From positions 95,287,642-95,351,641 of the forward strand of contig CM049306.1 of assembly GCA_026874595.1 (NCBI GenBank): 64,000 nt of DNA. Reading direction: 5' to 3'. The position numbers and the translations under genes were made by a program. Origin of the DNA: Sipunculus nudus (lineage: Eukaryota; Annelida; Sipuncula; Golfingiida; Sipunculidae). Shown here in pieces: positions 1 to 14,500 of the stretch (positions are counted from its first letter, which is position 1; the number at the start of each line of letters is the position of its first letter). Below the pieces are notes generated by a model, which saw only the letters and a program-made list of their open reading frames with translations, searched no databases and was not told where the DNA came from.

Positions 1-559
1 ACACAGTTTATGTTTATCATTTGACTGGTTCAGGCCAGAATGTCATCAGAAACAGCCTGGTCTGTTCACAATAAAACTCACTCTCCTGGCCATTACCTGC
101 TGCTTAAATGAACATTTATAACCAAGTATGGTCAGAAGTGTACCATAGTTATAGGTTTGTAACTTACACTACATATGTTTGATTAAGTTTTCGAGGATAT
201 TTCAAGGGAACATTGAACAATGCCCCGTGTTTTGCTGTTGGGCAGACTACGCAGCGACTTGACAGATCATTGCCACAACAATTCACGCGTATTTACATCA
301 CTTCCCCTCAAGTTGTTGCCAAATTTTTGGGGTCCATCATAATGTTGTGACCTACCATAAGTAATATGGTGAACATTAAGTGTTATACTTACTGTTGGTT
401 GGCAGATCAAGGTCTGTTTTATCCAGATTTGAGTGAAGTCTGTCGATCAGATGACAGGTATTTGCAGCTGATCACAGTCCGAGCACTGCTTGTTCGTGGT
501 GTAAATGGGTACAGCCAATCATCGGGCAGTATTTGTGACATCATCATTTATGGGGCCCA
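1..559. other. Upstream non-coding sequence
   Basis: No exon, RNA gene or repeat was recognised here. The short open frames are AT-rich, lack splice context and resemble no family I know. Confidence 0.4.
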
Positions 560-1427
560 CCGACAGAACCCGTGACCTGGCAAAGTAGCACGTGCAGTTT
601 GGCGCTCTTTATTATGGTGTGAGTGGTTGGCGTCCGTATACGACGGCAGTTGAAAGGCGAAGATTAGGGGCCGCGACATTGTGTAACCTGACGCCGCTCA
701 GCCATTGCAACGCTTTTGTTAATTGTTTAACAAACTGATTTCCCATGGAAGCTATGGTTACAAATGTCCGCGAAGTTTTAATGCCGTGTTTGTCACACAC
801 AACTTTTCCGATTCACCAGTTGTGCATGACAGTCAGTAGGCCTACTGTAACAGCACATGCGTGACGGGATTCTCTAAGTCAAGATGTATATTGTTGATTC
901 CGTTTCATGACTGAGCTGGAATATTTATACTAATCACAAACACAGAGCTTTTGTTGCTTCCATCCTGACCAACATTGGGTGGAAACGTTACCGACTGGTT
1001 ACAAATATATAAAAAACGGTTTCACGCCTCCGGAGTCGTTGACGGCGGGAAACGGTGTTCCTTGGGCCTTGTGAGCGAAAGGTTTCACTCATAACTATAA
1101 ATTATTGAAATGATTATGAGCTCAATCAGTTCTTGGTAAAAATATGATCACACAGTTATTGTCGCGATAAAAAGAAATTTAATTGAACTATATATGAGTG
1201 GCTAAAGTTGTCAGAAGTTTATGAGAACCTGCAAGAAGTGATCGAGTGGTCCCAACGGTTGATATCCAGAAGTGAATTGTCCAGTGTCTATGACAACACG
1301 TCAACAGCAGGAACAAGTTCCTAGAAATCCGACCAGTGTGTTCCATGCTGAACACTGAAGCACTATCTGTTATTTTTGTTTTATTTGAAAGGCTGCAGGC
1401 CAATGTATACCCTATTTTGTTGACTAT
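560..1427 (+). promoter_or_regulatory. Possible promoter and 5' UTR region of the LRRC74-like gene
   Basis: This stretch has more C+G and more CpG dinucleotides than the flanking AT-rich DNA, notably around 590-710 and 1020-1070. It holds a perfect E-box, CACGTG, at 589-594. It lies directly before the first candidate coding exon at 1428. The promoter call rests on composition and position only; no TATA box or initiator can be assigned. Confidence 0.3.
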
Positions 1428-1496
1428 ATGAAGATGCCGACTGCAAGCAAACGAGTTCCCACAGAAGATGGTAAAGCTAATATGATTACATCCCAG
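1428..1496 (+). CDS. Candidate first coding exon, long isoform
   Basis: An ATG at 1428, with a second in-frame ATG at 1434, opens 23 codons that end CAG|GTGAGC, a strong phase-0 donor. The peptide (MKMPTASKRV...) is basic and Ser/Thr-rich. It joins in frame to the phase-0 acceptor at 6859 and continues into a similar basic sequence. It is too short to be recognised by similarity, so the call depends on splice-signal quality and phase agreement. Confidence 0.45.
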
Positions 1497-2549
1497 GTGA
1501 GCTGCGTTATGTGATCATGATGTGATTAATTTAAAGGAATGATGTAATAAAATAAATTTTGTGATTAATTTAAAGGAAGGATAATATAAAGCACTTTTCT
1601 TTCATTTGCAAGTGTATGGCCTATCGATTTGGCCCGAGGACAGAATCCGGTCTTCATTTCCAAGATGAGTCTAAACTCACTGGAACGTCTCATGATAGTA
1701 TAATCAACATAAGCAATGACATGCCTGATGCTATGACATCGACATGCCTCATACTTCTCCATTACATCAGTCATAAACATCAATACGTCCGTGCATATAC
1801 ACCCATAACCTCGTCCATGTAGACCGGATTCTGTACTCGCTCCATTACATCAGTCATAAACATCAATACGTCCGTGCATATACACCCATAACCTCGTCCA
1901 TGTAGACCGGATTCTGTACTCGCTCCATTACATCAGTCATAAACATCAATACGTCCGTGCATATACACCCATAACCTCGTCCATGTAGACCGGATTCTGT
2001 ACTCGCTCCTTTGATTTTTTTAAAGCAAATTGTACAACATTAAATTAATGCAGCACTTTCAACATTTCATTAATGCAGGCGCAGATCCAGGTTTTTTTGC
2101 TGGGAGTGGTCAACGGGTGTCATGCATAAAAATTGTCTGAAAAAAGTTGTTGGTTAAGAGAAGGGGGGGGGGGGGGGTCTCGACTCCCATAACCCCCCTG
2201 TCATGCATAAGATTTGTCTAAAAAGAAAGTTGTTGATTAAAAGCAAGGGGGGGGGGGGGGGTGTCTGGACCGCGCATGTAATGTGTGTACCTTAATAACC
2301 TATGTCACATATACCTTACAGTTCTCCACTCTTGCCCAGTTAAAATATTACCAAAACTGTTCTTTCGACAACAAAGATAGGCTAACTTAGTATATAAATG
2401 CATGGAACCACACTTAACAGTGAGTGTTATAACATCATAAGGGGAAACAGTCATTCCAGTGAGACAGCCTGGCAGAAGCTAAAATTCCATAATCTATGCA
2501 TGCATATATACTGTGTTGTAGTGTGTGTGTGTGTATATATATATATATG

Positions 2550-2581
<32 letters not shown>

Positions 2582-5500
2582 GAGACTGGGGTGAATCAAG
2601 GATTTGGGGAAGGGAGAGGGGGTGCTACCCAGGAAGACAAATGGAATTTCAGGCAGACTAATGAGAAAAAGGAAAAGGGGAGGGTCCTGACCACACATAA
2701 TAGGTGTGAATTCTTTAAAAAAAGTTTACAGCAACTGAAGGGGGGGGGGGGGTTCTAGACCCCCTGGTTCCTCCCTCAGGATCCACTACAGTAGGCCTAC
2801 CACATTAACCAATTTTGGAATGTGTGAGATTTTATTGGTTGGTAGCATACTATATTTTCTTTTTGTCTAATAAATATATAATATATATCATGTGGATCTG
2901 GCAAAATTTCTTCATGCAGCAATTTATCTTTGCCATATATCCAAAATCTGCATGCAGGGTATGAACAGGTGCATTGAATCAAACTGTATTTCTGCAGTTA
3001 AAATTGTCTTACCCACTGTCCATTAGCTGCATGGCATCCCAGCATTCTGTGCATATGGAATCTTTGCCTTAATCTGGTCACAAGTTAAAGTCTATCTAGT
3101 AATCTTAAGATTTTGTCTTGGACACAGCTGAGGGTCTGCATGGTATCAGACTATCATTTGTACATCATATGGAGCCAGGTCTAAAACACTGTAATTTTGA
3201 CTGTTTGCATAATTCGCATTTTCCTGGACCCCATATGTATTTTGTTGTGCAGATTTTATAAAATTCTTAAAGATGCCCTTGTCAGAAAATGTGTATTTGT
3301 GATTATATTTTTGGTCTGTCTGCTGACCTGACCTTATAATTAACGAACACCTTGTGTAGATCAAAGCCTACATCATGACCACCGCTTCTTGAAGCTATAC
3401 CTCACAAGTGCTGTTGGTAGGCATTGGCCTGTCCTGGTATTAAGATAAGTACAAGCCTGTGATAAGCTGACCTCACATGATAAGCAGTATATGTAATATG
3501 GCACATGAGGATATACACCAGGGGTTTAAAAAGTGTAAAAATTATCCTGCTTGGTGACATATAATCAGTTAGATTTTCTGTTTTGATGTTTCTGCTGTTA
3601 TGCATCATATTTATGGTATTTAGTTCTTTTGATTTGTCATTTATCATCCATCACTGGCTTATCATAGTACCACCTCGTTTCTTTTGAATTTTTTATACCT
3701 TTAAAGAATTTAAAATTTGACTAAATTATTCAGTTTTCCTTTTGTAAGATGTTCATGATTATCCTTCATTCATATTTCATACATAGCTATGCTATAAACT
3801 CCACCCCAGGTCTGCATGGTATAAAATAAAAATATTAAAAAAGAACCCCATAAAAAACTGTGCAATCCTTATGCAATGCAGTATAAGTACTGATCATTTA
3901 TGGTCCAAAACTGAAAATGCATTCATTAAAAATTTTGGGTATATGGCCACTATATGATTTAGTTATAAAGGGTGACTTGATCTACCAGTTTACTTTTTTT
4001 GCGAAGAAATAATACCAAACAGTAAATGTTTCCAAAGGGCATGTTCTACCACATTATGTATGTTACTTCAAAGGTAAATAATGATCAAGGACCCAGAGAG
4101 ACACTTTTGCACAGGTAGCTCAAAAGTCTTAAAAGAATATGCATGATAGCCTTGAACACATTGTTCTGAGAACTGACATAACATAAGAAAAGTTTGGTGA
4201 CTGTATTTTTTTTTAGAAATAACTTTAACCAAATGATTGTATAAAATAAAACATGCATTTTGATTTCTGATCTCAGACTATTTCAAAGATAAATATAGAG
4301 ATGTATTTTAGCAATTAACAATTATTCAGTGTTTTGTTAGGAAAATGAGTAGGAGCCAACATTGACCCATGCAGAGACCTATAAGGCAGTAAACCTGGGC
4401 ATGTTCCTGAAAAGGAACAGCTTAAAGGGGTCCAATCTTCTGTCTGACCTCCATAAACTAAAGGTAATCCTTAGGAGTTTTTTTTAAACAGGCCTGAAAA
4501 CATGGATTTCACTGCACACAAGCTGCTTGTTTTGCTTATAAAAATGTGTTTATAATATGTGGGGGCCTGCAAAAAATAAAACAAATCAACAAGGCTGAGG
4601 ACAGCTGGCAGCAAGTCAGATAAACCAGATCTTAGCAAATGGTGTTTTGCAACAAGTGACCTTTCCATGGCCGCATATATGCAACTTACCAACTTAGGTG
4701 ACATGTTTTTCCCATTTGTCAACATTTGCTGTGTTTACAAAAATGTTGTTGATAAACAAGTTCATACATCCTACACAAAGGCATTATAAGAGTTTTTCTC
4801 AACTAAAATTACCCTTAGATCATTAATATATACACAGAGGAAGCCAGAAATCGCATAAATCATATTCAAAAGGTAGATGAATAGGCACCTTTAAGTTCAA
4901 GTACAGTTTCAGTTTCAAAATTTCATTAGCCTGTAGTCCAGGATGTTGTATTATAGATAAAATGTGCTTTTTAACAAACATTTAAATTGAGAATCTGGTG
5001 ATATGAAGTCTTAAAACAAGCCAGTCAGAAGACCTGAGGTGTACAAGGAAGTGAATCGAAGTAAGTTCTCCAAATATTTTTGTTGACAGCTGGAGTACGG
5101 TTTCAATTTTAAGCAGAATAACCTTGCACAAAAGTAATATAATGAAACATATTGTAATGTAAGAGGTTTGTCTGAGGTGAGGTATATTGAGTTGTCATGC
5201 ATTAATTACCATTGTTACTAGCCCACACTTCCTTTATACATTTCTGAGGGCTGGGTACAGACCTGCTATGGCCACCCATTAATACTGAATATCAGGTGTA
5301 ATCAGGTGCAGACTCAATCTTCTACAGACTTTGATGTGTAAACAACTTTTTGTTTGATTCACTGGCTTAAAATCTACATATTTTTCTGCTTCAAGAAACT
5401 GTTTGGAAATAATAGAAAGTAAGTGAAACAAGGCATTCAAGGATATTATAATTTTTTAGTTGTATAATATTATATTTATAATGTTTGAAATGTAATTAAT

Positions 5501-8500
5501 TCTGCCTCAGAGTTTTTCTTTTGTAATATGCATTCAAGGTTGACAGTCTGTTTAATGAATTTCTACATGTTTTAATACAATTTCTGGCCTTTGCTTGCCT
5601 GGAGTATAATTAAAGGAAACTATGGTGATAAATTCACACAATTTTCAACATCAAAGGATTTCAGTAATCCCTGAATTATTTTCATATGTCAAATGATGTA
5701 CCTTGAAATTATGTAATTAGGTGGTATGGTGATAATTCTTTTGTAAAGTTTGTCAAAGATCATGGCACCTTTCTTGTGTTTAGATGTATCCAGTAAATAT
5801 CAAGTTATTCCTCTATATTATATCCAGCTTAATTAGACTTAGAGGACTTAGTAAATCACATTTGAAATTAAGGTTTTGATATAGTATTCCCAGTTTATGA
5901 AAGGGGCTTATGACAGATGATCAGTATAAATATGTAGGTTATAATTGAATTTTTGTCGATTTCCAGATTAACTTCAGAAAAGGATCTCTTTAAGCAGTGT
6001 TTATACACACTGTTTATTTGTAACTGTATAGGTTGCATGTTGTTACAAATTGTCAAGGGTCAGCAGGTTAAAGCCAAAATGATTACAGGAGCAATATAGT
6101 TGCACGGTGGATCATAATGCGTGCTTTATGCATGATTGCACAACAAGCAGTTCATTCTGATCTGGGGTACTCCCAACAAAATATGCTTATTACCAGGAGC
6201 TCATTAAGTGGAACACAACGAGACTGGCTAAGTTTGACTGGGATAAGCCAGGTTTAAGTAACCGCTTTACCGCACCAGATCAGATCATAAGACTTATTTG
6301 ATGACAACTTGGCAAAAGAACGCGCTATAGCAACTGAGCATGGCTATTGACCCTGGCTTAAAGACCTCCTTGAATTGTCTCCTGGCTCTAGCACTGGTCA
6401 TATAAGTAAGTTAGAAGGCGGATAACACTGAGTGACTGAGTGAGTACAAGGTTAACAAGAGGGACTACAACACTCTGTAGTGGCTATTTACACTGGTGGA
6501 CCTCCAGGTCTGTATCTAGTTGGACTTGTCAGAGAATGACAACCACCCAGTTGACCTAAAACACTTCACTCTGGACCTGTCCAAACAGTGGCCTGCTCAC
6601 TGTAACTTTCTTAGCAACCTCACAATCCAGTCTCAGCAGACCAAGTTACTGAGGGAATGGCAGTGTTTGATCATCAGTCACCATGGGCAGGCATGGAATA
6701 AAAGCTGGCCTTACTGCTGTACTGAGGATGTCCGTGGGATTAATTTATATATAGGCTGTTGTGATATCAAGCCAGGCTGCATGGCGTCTTGTGGATACTA
6801 ATGTACAAGTTTATTAAATGTGAAAATTACATTTTATATATTAAAAATGTATTCTCAGGGAACTCATAAGAAAAAAACCGGACGACCATCGTCAGCTTCC
6901 AAGTCAGATGTTACCGTCAGTTCAACCACAGCTCGTCTCAGACCTCACACAGCGATACCTAGTCAGCAAAAATTAAAATCCAGGAAGGGAGAAAATCAAC
7001 CAGAGAACAGACCTCGGACAAGTAAAAGTGGGAAAGGTATCGCTCGCATTACTGCTGGTTTAGGTCCTTCTCAACATGATAAAGGAACCAGGAGGAAAGG
7101 CTTGAGCTCGGCTACTTTAGACCAGTACAGACCAGGTCAGGAAAATGGCAGCCAACAACAGGTACAGGCCTGGGTGGAACAGCACCAGGTAACTAATGGC
7201 TACCAGCAGGGAGCGGCTCCTACAGCCCATGGACAGTCTAATGATGTCACACCTGCTGCTCCAGATGAGGTGGATGCTGTTGCCATAGCAACAAAAGCAG
7301 GTTTAAACAGTGGACCTAAAAAGCACACACCATGGTCTCTAACTGAACCTGACGTGTACCAGGCCAAGCTCAAAAAGGGACCCAAGAAAGGTAAGGTCAA
7401 CTTATTAACCTGTATTATCACTTGTACATTTATAACTTAATGATCTGAGATGCTTTGTATGAACAATTAGCAAATTTGCTCTCAAACTTTTAAGTTGAAT
7501 GTTAACTTTGAAACAAAGAACATTTGACCATAAAGTGAAACCTTTCTTAACGACACTTACCTATTTTTGGCACCTCTTAATTATAAACACTATAATTTGG
7601 GACATTCGAGATGATGCTTGGGTTTCATCAGTGTCTGTAATTAGGAGGTTTAACAGGATTTTCATGTCGGACATTATTATTAGTTCAGGAATAAGGCATG
7701 CTATATAAAAACTTGAAAATCAGACTCCATTAGAAGTACTAGTAGTACATACCAATTTCAGATTTAAGCTGCAGTTTTTTTTCTAGATAAATATACACAC
7801 TTTAATATGTTGTACATTCAATATACTGTTAAACATGTTGCATTAGAGATGGTGACTGGAAAATTTGACACAAGTGTGTGTGTGTGGGGGGGGGGTTTCC
7901 TGGTAATGATTTAACTTGTGTTCACAGACACCTTGAGCTTATTGAGGTGGTGGACTTAAGAAAGTTTGACACGAGAAGTTTTTTTCTTTTTTCAGGGACA
8001 GAGTAGAAAAGATAATGCCTTAATTTATTTATAAACATAATTTATGGTATATTTATAAACAGTAGAACTGGAAAACAAATTGACCAGCTGCTAATGATTT
8101 TTACTTCACCTGTTGTTAGTTAAGTCCCAAGTATACTTAATTGATTCAACATGAGTTTCAGGCAGATAGTAATTGGGCCAGGGTTATAATTTTGATGAAC
8201 ATATTGCATGCTAAGTGATACCAGTATTTGGTAGTACCCTTGTATTAAGTATTCATGGCACACATGTGGATATAATAGAGACACGCACAGTGCAGGAGCC
8301 AGTGTGTGTATGACAACCATGTATAAACGAGAAATGATGGTAGCAGTAAATCTGTTGATTAAACATCAGGGGTTTTAAATCATCGCTGAGGGGTTGTTGA
8401 TGGTCACACATGGGGGTCCATTTTAACAGGCAATTCAGCAACTGATTCATCAACTCTATGCAAACTATCTTTTATATGTCTGAATACATTATATGAATAC

Positions 8501-11500
8501 ATGCTGACATGTGAACAAACTGGGGACCAGGCATGATTGATAGGTATAAAACCTTGTGAAATATTAGTTCAGTAACACAAGTACTAACTAAATAAGACAT
8601 ACACTGGGACATATATATATATTAGAAGCTTTTGACTGCCCTTCTGACTGCACTGCTGAGCATATCTTTGGTGCCATTCACATGCAGAAACATTATTAAA
8701 TGGAGAGAGATACATGGCATATGAGTGGAAATATACAGATTGCAAGTGACGTTATATGTCAGGTGACATTTACATTGTATTGAGAGACTGTATCACATTC
8801 ATTGATATTATCTTCAGCATGTGCTGCTTGCAGATATGTTTGTATTTTGCCACCCCATGGAAATCTTTGATTTCTTTATATGATAAGTTTCTAAAAAAGT
8901 TAATATGTTAAAACCTGATTGTATTGAACTCACTTAAATTTAATATTTCACCTTTGTGTTAGACAGTTGTTTGCAGAATTCATTTAAATATAAGAGGGAA
9001 TCCCAAATAACTCAGACCATGAATGATTTGGCCCTTTTGTGTCATTCAGTTTGATTATGAAAAATCATGTTTCTAAAAATTTGACAGCAAATGACACATT
9101 AGAATTTGGTTACAAATGGTAACACGGGGGCAAATCCAGGATTTAGGAAAAGGAAGGGTCCAACCCAGGATGACTCATGACAAAACTTGAAAATGCTCCT
9201 CAAGTCTGGAAAAGAGGGGGGGGGGGGGGGTCCAGGCCACAAAATTGGTCTGAAACCTTTAAAAAAAAGGTTGCAGCTGTTGAAAAGGGGGGTCCGGACC
9301 CATCTGGATCCGCTTCTGCTACAGGTGTAAAAGCAGAAGAGGTATAATCGGCAAAGTGAAAGTATTGTTCCAGAAACTGTATTGATTCAGTTTGAGTGAT
9401 ATATGCAGAATTTACAAAAAAATTTTCTTTTGTGTTTTCATACATGGTACAGCTTGGTACCATAAACCCATTTTCTCCTGTAAAACATTGATCGTGACTT
9501 TTCCTGGCAGATTTACATTTGGCAAAAGTGAAAGTAAATGCTTGGCACCACAGCCTACAAATGATCTCATATTAAAACAGTATGTAAAATATTTATAAAA
9601 CTATTGTTTTGTGGAATGTTCAAAATTTTGAAATACTTGAAAATGAAAATATAAAAAAAGATATATAAATACTCAGTGTGAAAAATATTTCCAAACACAA
9701 CCCTACTTTCTTTGAACACTTTATTGTAAGGTGAATTGTAGTACAATTTTTTTTTCTTTTTTTGTTCAGTTTGGCTACTCAAAGTTTGCGTAAAGTGAAA
9801 AAAAATGACTGTGTGTGGCACCTTGACCTCCTTCAAGTTTGTGTGGCAAGATTCTTTCAGGTTTAAGCAAGTCCATTAAAATACAGAAAATCTTCTCTGT
9901 AGTAACTTAATAAAAATTTGCAAATATAGAGCCAACACTGATCAAGATATTACCTGTAATGTAAATGTAAAGAGTTTCAGTGTTTGTCTGAAATCTAAAA
10001 TATATCTGAACAGTAAAGGGTTAATGCTGTCGGCTAATTTGTGTCAGGTATGTTTTATATGTCTCACATGGTTAACTTTTTTCTGGATTATATCACTTCT
10101 CTGCATGTGCATAAATATTCATTTGTGATCAATTATGCAAAGATGCAACCAATTTAATCTATTATGAAAGAAAACAACCAATTATGGATATAATTGATTA
10201 ATCGACACACCACTTATATTTATATAATGTATGCAGATTAGCGTATATTCCAAATATAAGTCCATCATGACACTGCAACCTTTTTCCATCTGTCCTTCCA
10301 GACAGCTCTCTCTAGAGTGACCTATTCTCGTTGTGGAATCCTAAAATTAGCTGTCCCTGCCACTGAGAGCATGAATAATAACAAGTCTTATTTTAGCTCT
10401 TGAGAGCCCTAAAATAGTCACAGGGTCATTATGGCTTGAATTGCATTGATTTTGTTTGAGTGGTGATTGGTAGGTAGCCATGCCCCCATGGAGGGCTTCA
10501 CTGGGCACAGACAAGTAAATGGACAATGTGGGTGGTGTCCAACAGCATGTGTATTTGTGTCCTTTTATTCATTGTTGTTTCGTGGCCCAGCTTGTGATGT
10601 AGATGGTCATGAGGAATGTAGACAGGAGTTCCATTATATGGACCATCATGATACAGAACCAAATCAAACAAGGATACACCTGTAACACCCAGTGTTACGT
10701 TTCTGGCTATTCTCATGAATTAATTGATTTTCTCATGGAAATAAAGTGATGTCATAATAAATTTCACACAAGTATTATTGACACAAGAGGTATGGAGGCT
10801 AAACCCTCAACTAATTTGACTAGCCAATTAGGAGATATCAACATTCCTGGATACGGCAATATTTTATTGATGTCTTGCCGATCTCGCTGTATTTATCCAC
10901 AAATATGATTGAAGGAGCTGCAGATTGACCACGACATCTGTTGATTCAATATGACAGATATGCCTGTAGTCACTTGGACATACACTTTCATTGCTTCACT
11001 TATGTTTGTAGTTCATGGCTTTTGGAGGAGTACGTGTTCAGCATTGTTAGTCTTTTCTGTAGCCAGTGTGATTGTTAATCATCTTTGTATTCCTTGTATG
11101 AGGCTTAACATGCACTTATCAGTATTTTTCTTGGTTTTCATTACAGTCAGGATGACAAAATTTCTGTTAGAGATTTTAGATTCTGTTAGAGATTGTAAAA
11201 CCCCTTAAGGGATTAGGTATTTCTCCTTGGAAACTTTAAATTAAGGTGACATGCAACCTTCAGAATAATGATTATAGTGGGTAATTTAAATCTCTTAAAG
11301 AAAGAAAAAAATAACACCAGACATCGATATTTCATGTTGATAAATTTCCTTTTGTATTAATATATTCTTAATGTTAAAGGAAAGGATCCCTAAAAATGTA
11401 CATTGAAAAGTTTGTCATATTTCATTTTGTAATCATTTATATGTGACTTACATATGTGATTCCCTTGTCTCTTAAGGGTTTCCCAGTCTTCCACTGGATA

Positions 11501-14500
11501 AGGTAGTCTCAAATAATGAATATAAATACTTTGTTGTTTCATTCATAGAGGAGTAATTTAATATTTTTATTAAACAAATAACCAGTCAGGTATAATATGA
11601 ATCAAAGATATAAATTTATGATTAACACTATACCAAATTTCAGGAAAACATTCTGTCACTCAGGATTTGGGGGGGGGGGGGGGGGGGCTTTTTTAATCCA
11701 GCTGACTGAAAGTCATCTGAGACATAGCGATCACCCTTTGTCAGCTGTCCATCTTGCTGTCCATTCGGCTGTCCACAGATTTTAACCAGTAAACCTAGGA
11801 ACTCCTTACTTAAGATTCAGTAAGGTGACTGTTGGAACCCCAAAATTAGATCAGTGTGATCCATATTCTACTAGTTATGTCAGTTTATGTGAAAGAACAT
11901 GATTTGAGCTACTGTAAGTTAGATAGGCACAAATCACAATATTTACACCTAAAAACATCCAACTTAGCTCTCAGGGAGTTCCACATAAAATCTTTTGGGA
12001 ACCTTAAATGAAGCTCCAAGTTTCATTAACAATTATTCAGCATTAGATCATAACATCAGTAATCAATGTATGCTTCACATGTATGTAAACCAGAAAACGC
12101 TGATCCCACCACCCACAGGCTGTTTGAATTGCTTATATCCACATGTTTATAACATTTGGGGGACTCACCAAAATAACCCAAACACATTCAACACAGACAT
12201 CTGGCAGCAAGTCAAAAGAACTAGAGTTTATCAAAGGGAGTTTTGCAACTAGTGACCTTTCAACAGTCTCAAATATGCAACCTACCACCTTAGATTACAT
12301 GGTTTTCCTGTTTGTCAACATTAGTGCATGTTCCCAGTTTACTAACAGCTTGTATATAAATTTATGCATCCCTTTAGGGGGTATTTTTGCACTGTTGAAA
12401 AGGTTAGGGGAAATTTTTAATGATGAAGGGGAAATTTTAAATGTTTTAAAGGATGATGTTATGAAACAATTTTATCAGTGGGAAGGCCCAGGGCAGATAT
12501 AACGCTTAGAATATTTAAATATAAAAAAAGCACAAGAATATAAGAAATGTACATAATAACACAAAGTAAAACTATGAAAGAATTTTCATTTCATGTTTTC
12601 CATGTTTTATTATATGTATAGTGAAACACTTATTTCCTGATATATCTGAGAAATCCTGCTGCTAATATGACCAAATTTGGCAGAACAGATGAACAATTTC
12701 CAATCTTGTAAAAGTTGGGTACATGCACTTGGTGATACGTGGATAATTGTATGTGGTAGGGGGCAGATTTATGATTTTAGATATTCCTCATGCCAGGCAA
12801 TGTTTACAATCACAGCTATACAACTCTCTGTGGGTATATAAAGACGGCTGTACATGGATTATAAATAATAGGTATCCATACTCAACTTAATTCAAGATTT
12901 GCCATCAGTGAGATGTATCTGTATTAAAATTTTGCATTCAATATGCATCTGTAGCAATTTTTAGCGTACCTGTAAGCTAATGCGATAGTGTGGCGGCGTC
13001 CGCCGTCTGTACGTTAACCCATACTCTTTCAAAAATGACTGGAGCTAGCATCATGAAATTTAATTAAAAAAATTAGCCCTCTGAAAAACTCTGCATTTTC
13101 TTAGATTTTATAGAGAAAAAGGTAAAAAAATTTTAAAATCTTCTCCTCCAAAACGGTAAAGCCAAATTGTTCAATAATTCACGGAAATAATCTTTTGTAC
13201 CATCTCTCTCATGTTTGTTTGATTGGTTCGAGTTCGGTGAATTTTGGCCGAGTTACGGGAAGTTGAACTTAGTCATCTGTCAAAAAAGCATACTAAAATG
13301 ACAGTCTCAGAAACGGCTAAACTGAGCTATCATCACCAAATTTTATGCCAGTGTTGGTCACATGAGTCATATATGAAATTCTGGTATATTGGTTGCGCCA
13401 CCTGCATTGACCTTTTTTTGTACGGGGGTCATTGGTCATCTGTACATTTACCCATAATTTCTCAGGAATGGCAGGAGCTACCATCCCCAGATTTTATGCA
13501 ATAATATGTCACAAATCAAATGTTGTGGGATTCAGCTTTTTTTTTTTGCTATCTGCGTTTACTTTGATTTTATAGGGAAAAAGCTGAAAAACCTTTTAAA
13601 AGTCTTCTTTTTGTAAACAGTTCAGACAAATTGTTCAATATTTTGCAGAAATGATCCCAGAGGCAAGCCCTCTCAAGTTTGTTCAAATGGTTTGTATTTG
13701 ATGAATTTTAGTGGAGTTACATGAATTTGAACAGTCATTTGGCCAAGTAAGCATACTGACATAGTAATCTCAGAAATGACAGAAGCTAGCATTACCAAGT
13801 ATTGTGCAAATGTTGGTCACATGACTCATATTTGAAGTTGCAGATTTTGTGGTGCCACCTACATTGACCGTTTTTTTATGGGCAAAAACCTCATAATTTT
13901 AGCCTCTTTCACCTTAAAATGTTTATGATGAAACTGTCAAGTTGAATTGTTCAATTTTTCAAAATAATTATCCTAGGACATGGTTCTTTCAATCATATCA
14001 GAAAAGTTTTTGTTGGTCTAAAGGCCATTATTATGTCTATTTCAAACTGAGGACTGCAAAACTTTTCTTCTACAAAATTATTGTTTCAATTATAACTTCT
14101 GTAACATTGCACAAAAATTATTCTTAGGTGGCCTTTGTTCAAGTTACTTGAATGATTTTTTGCAGAATTATTGGACCTTTAACAATGAAAGAACTGCATC
14201 TTTTATTATTCTAGATATTTTGATAAAAAGTTTACGAATATGTCAGCTTGAAAAAAAAGCATGTTAGCCAAAGTCTTTCAGTATGTGTAAACAGATTCAC
14301 CAACACTCCAAGATTGTGTCTGTATCTTTAAATAGGTTAAGAAACTGCCAGCTGTTTCAGATTTGGCAACATATCAAGAGTTCATTGAGTGCAGCCAGAT
14401 ATAGGTCAAGAGTTCAATCAGTGCAGCCAAGCACAAGGCATGTGATCACCTCATGGGTGTCATGCCATTAAGGGCAGGGCCCCTGCATGAGCTTATGCAA

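Larger units (their letters stand above)
1497..6858 (+). other. Intron or upstream region (83-bp array, poly-G repeats, otherwise unremarkable)
   Basis: Beyond the separately listed repeats at 1757-2010 and 2077-2790, this is AT-rich DNA with no credible exon. The interval 6100-6810 is richer in C+G and holds an open frame without homology. It could be an alternative promoter or untranslated exon for the ATG at 6847, which is in frame with the 6859 exon. Confidence 0.4.

Noticed and set aside
2398-2758. Open frames on both strands across the TG/TA repeat
   Set aside because: They run through a microsatellite and a poly-G repeat; the residues are simple-sequence products.
6520-6801. 93-codon + strand frame
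   Set aside because: It starts at TTG, is rich in Cys, His and Trp without a recognisable domain, and has no clear splice pair. At most it is an untranslated exon or a promoter-proximal region.
10951-11208. 85-residue hydrophobic frame with an ATG
   Set aside because: It is a single short frame in a large intron, with AT-rich codons, no homology I recognise and no splice or promoter context. Membrane-like peptides arise easily from T-rich DNA.
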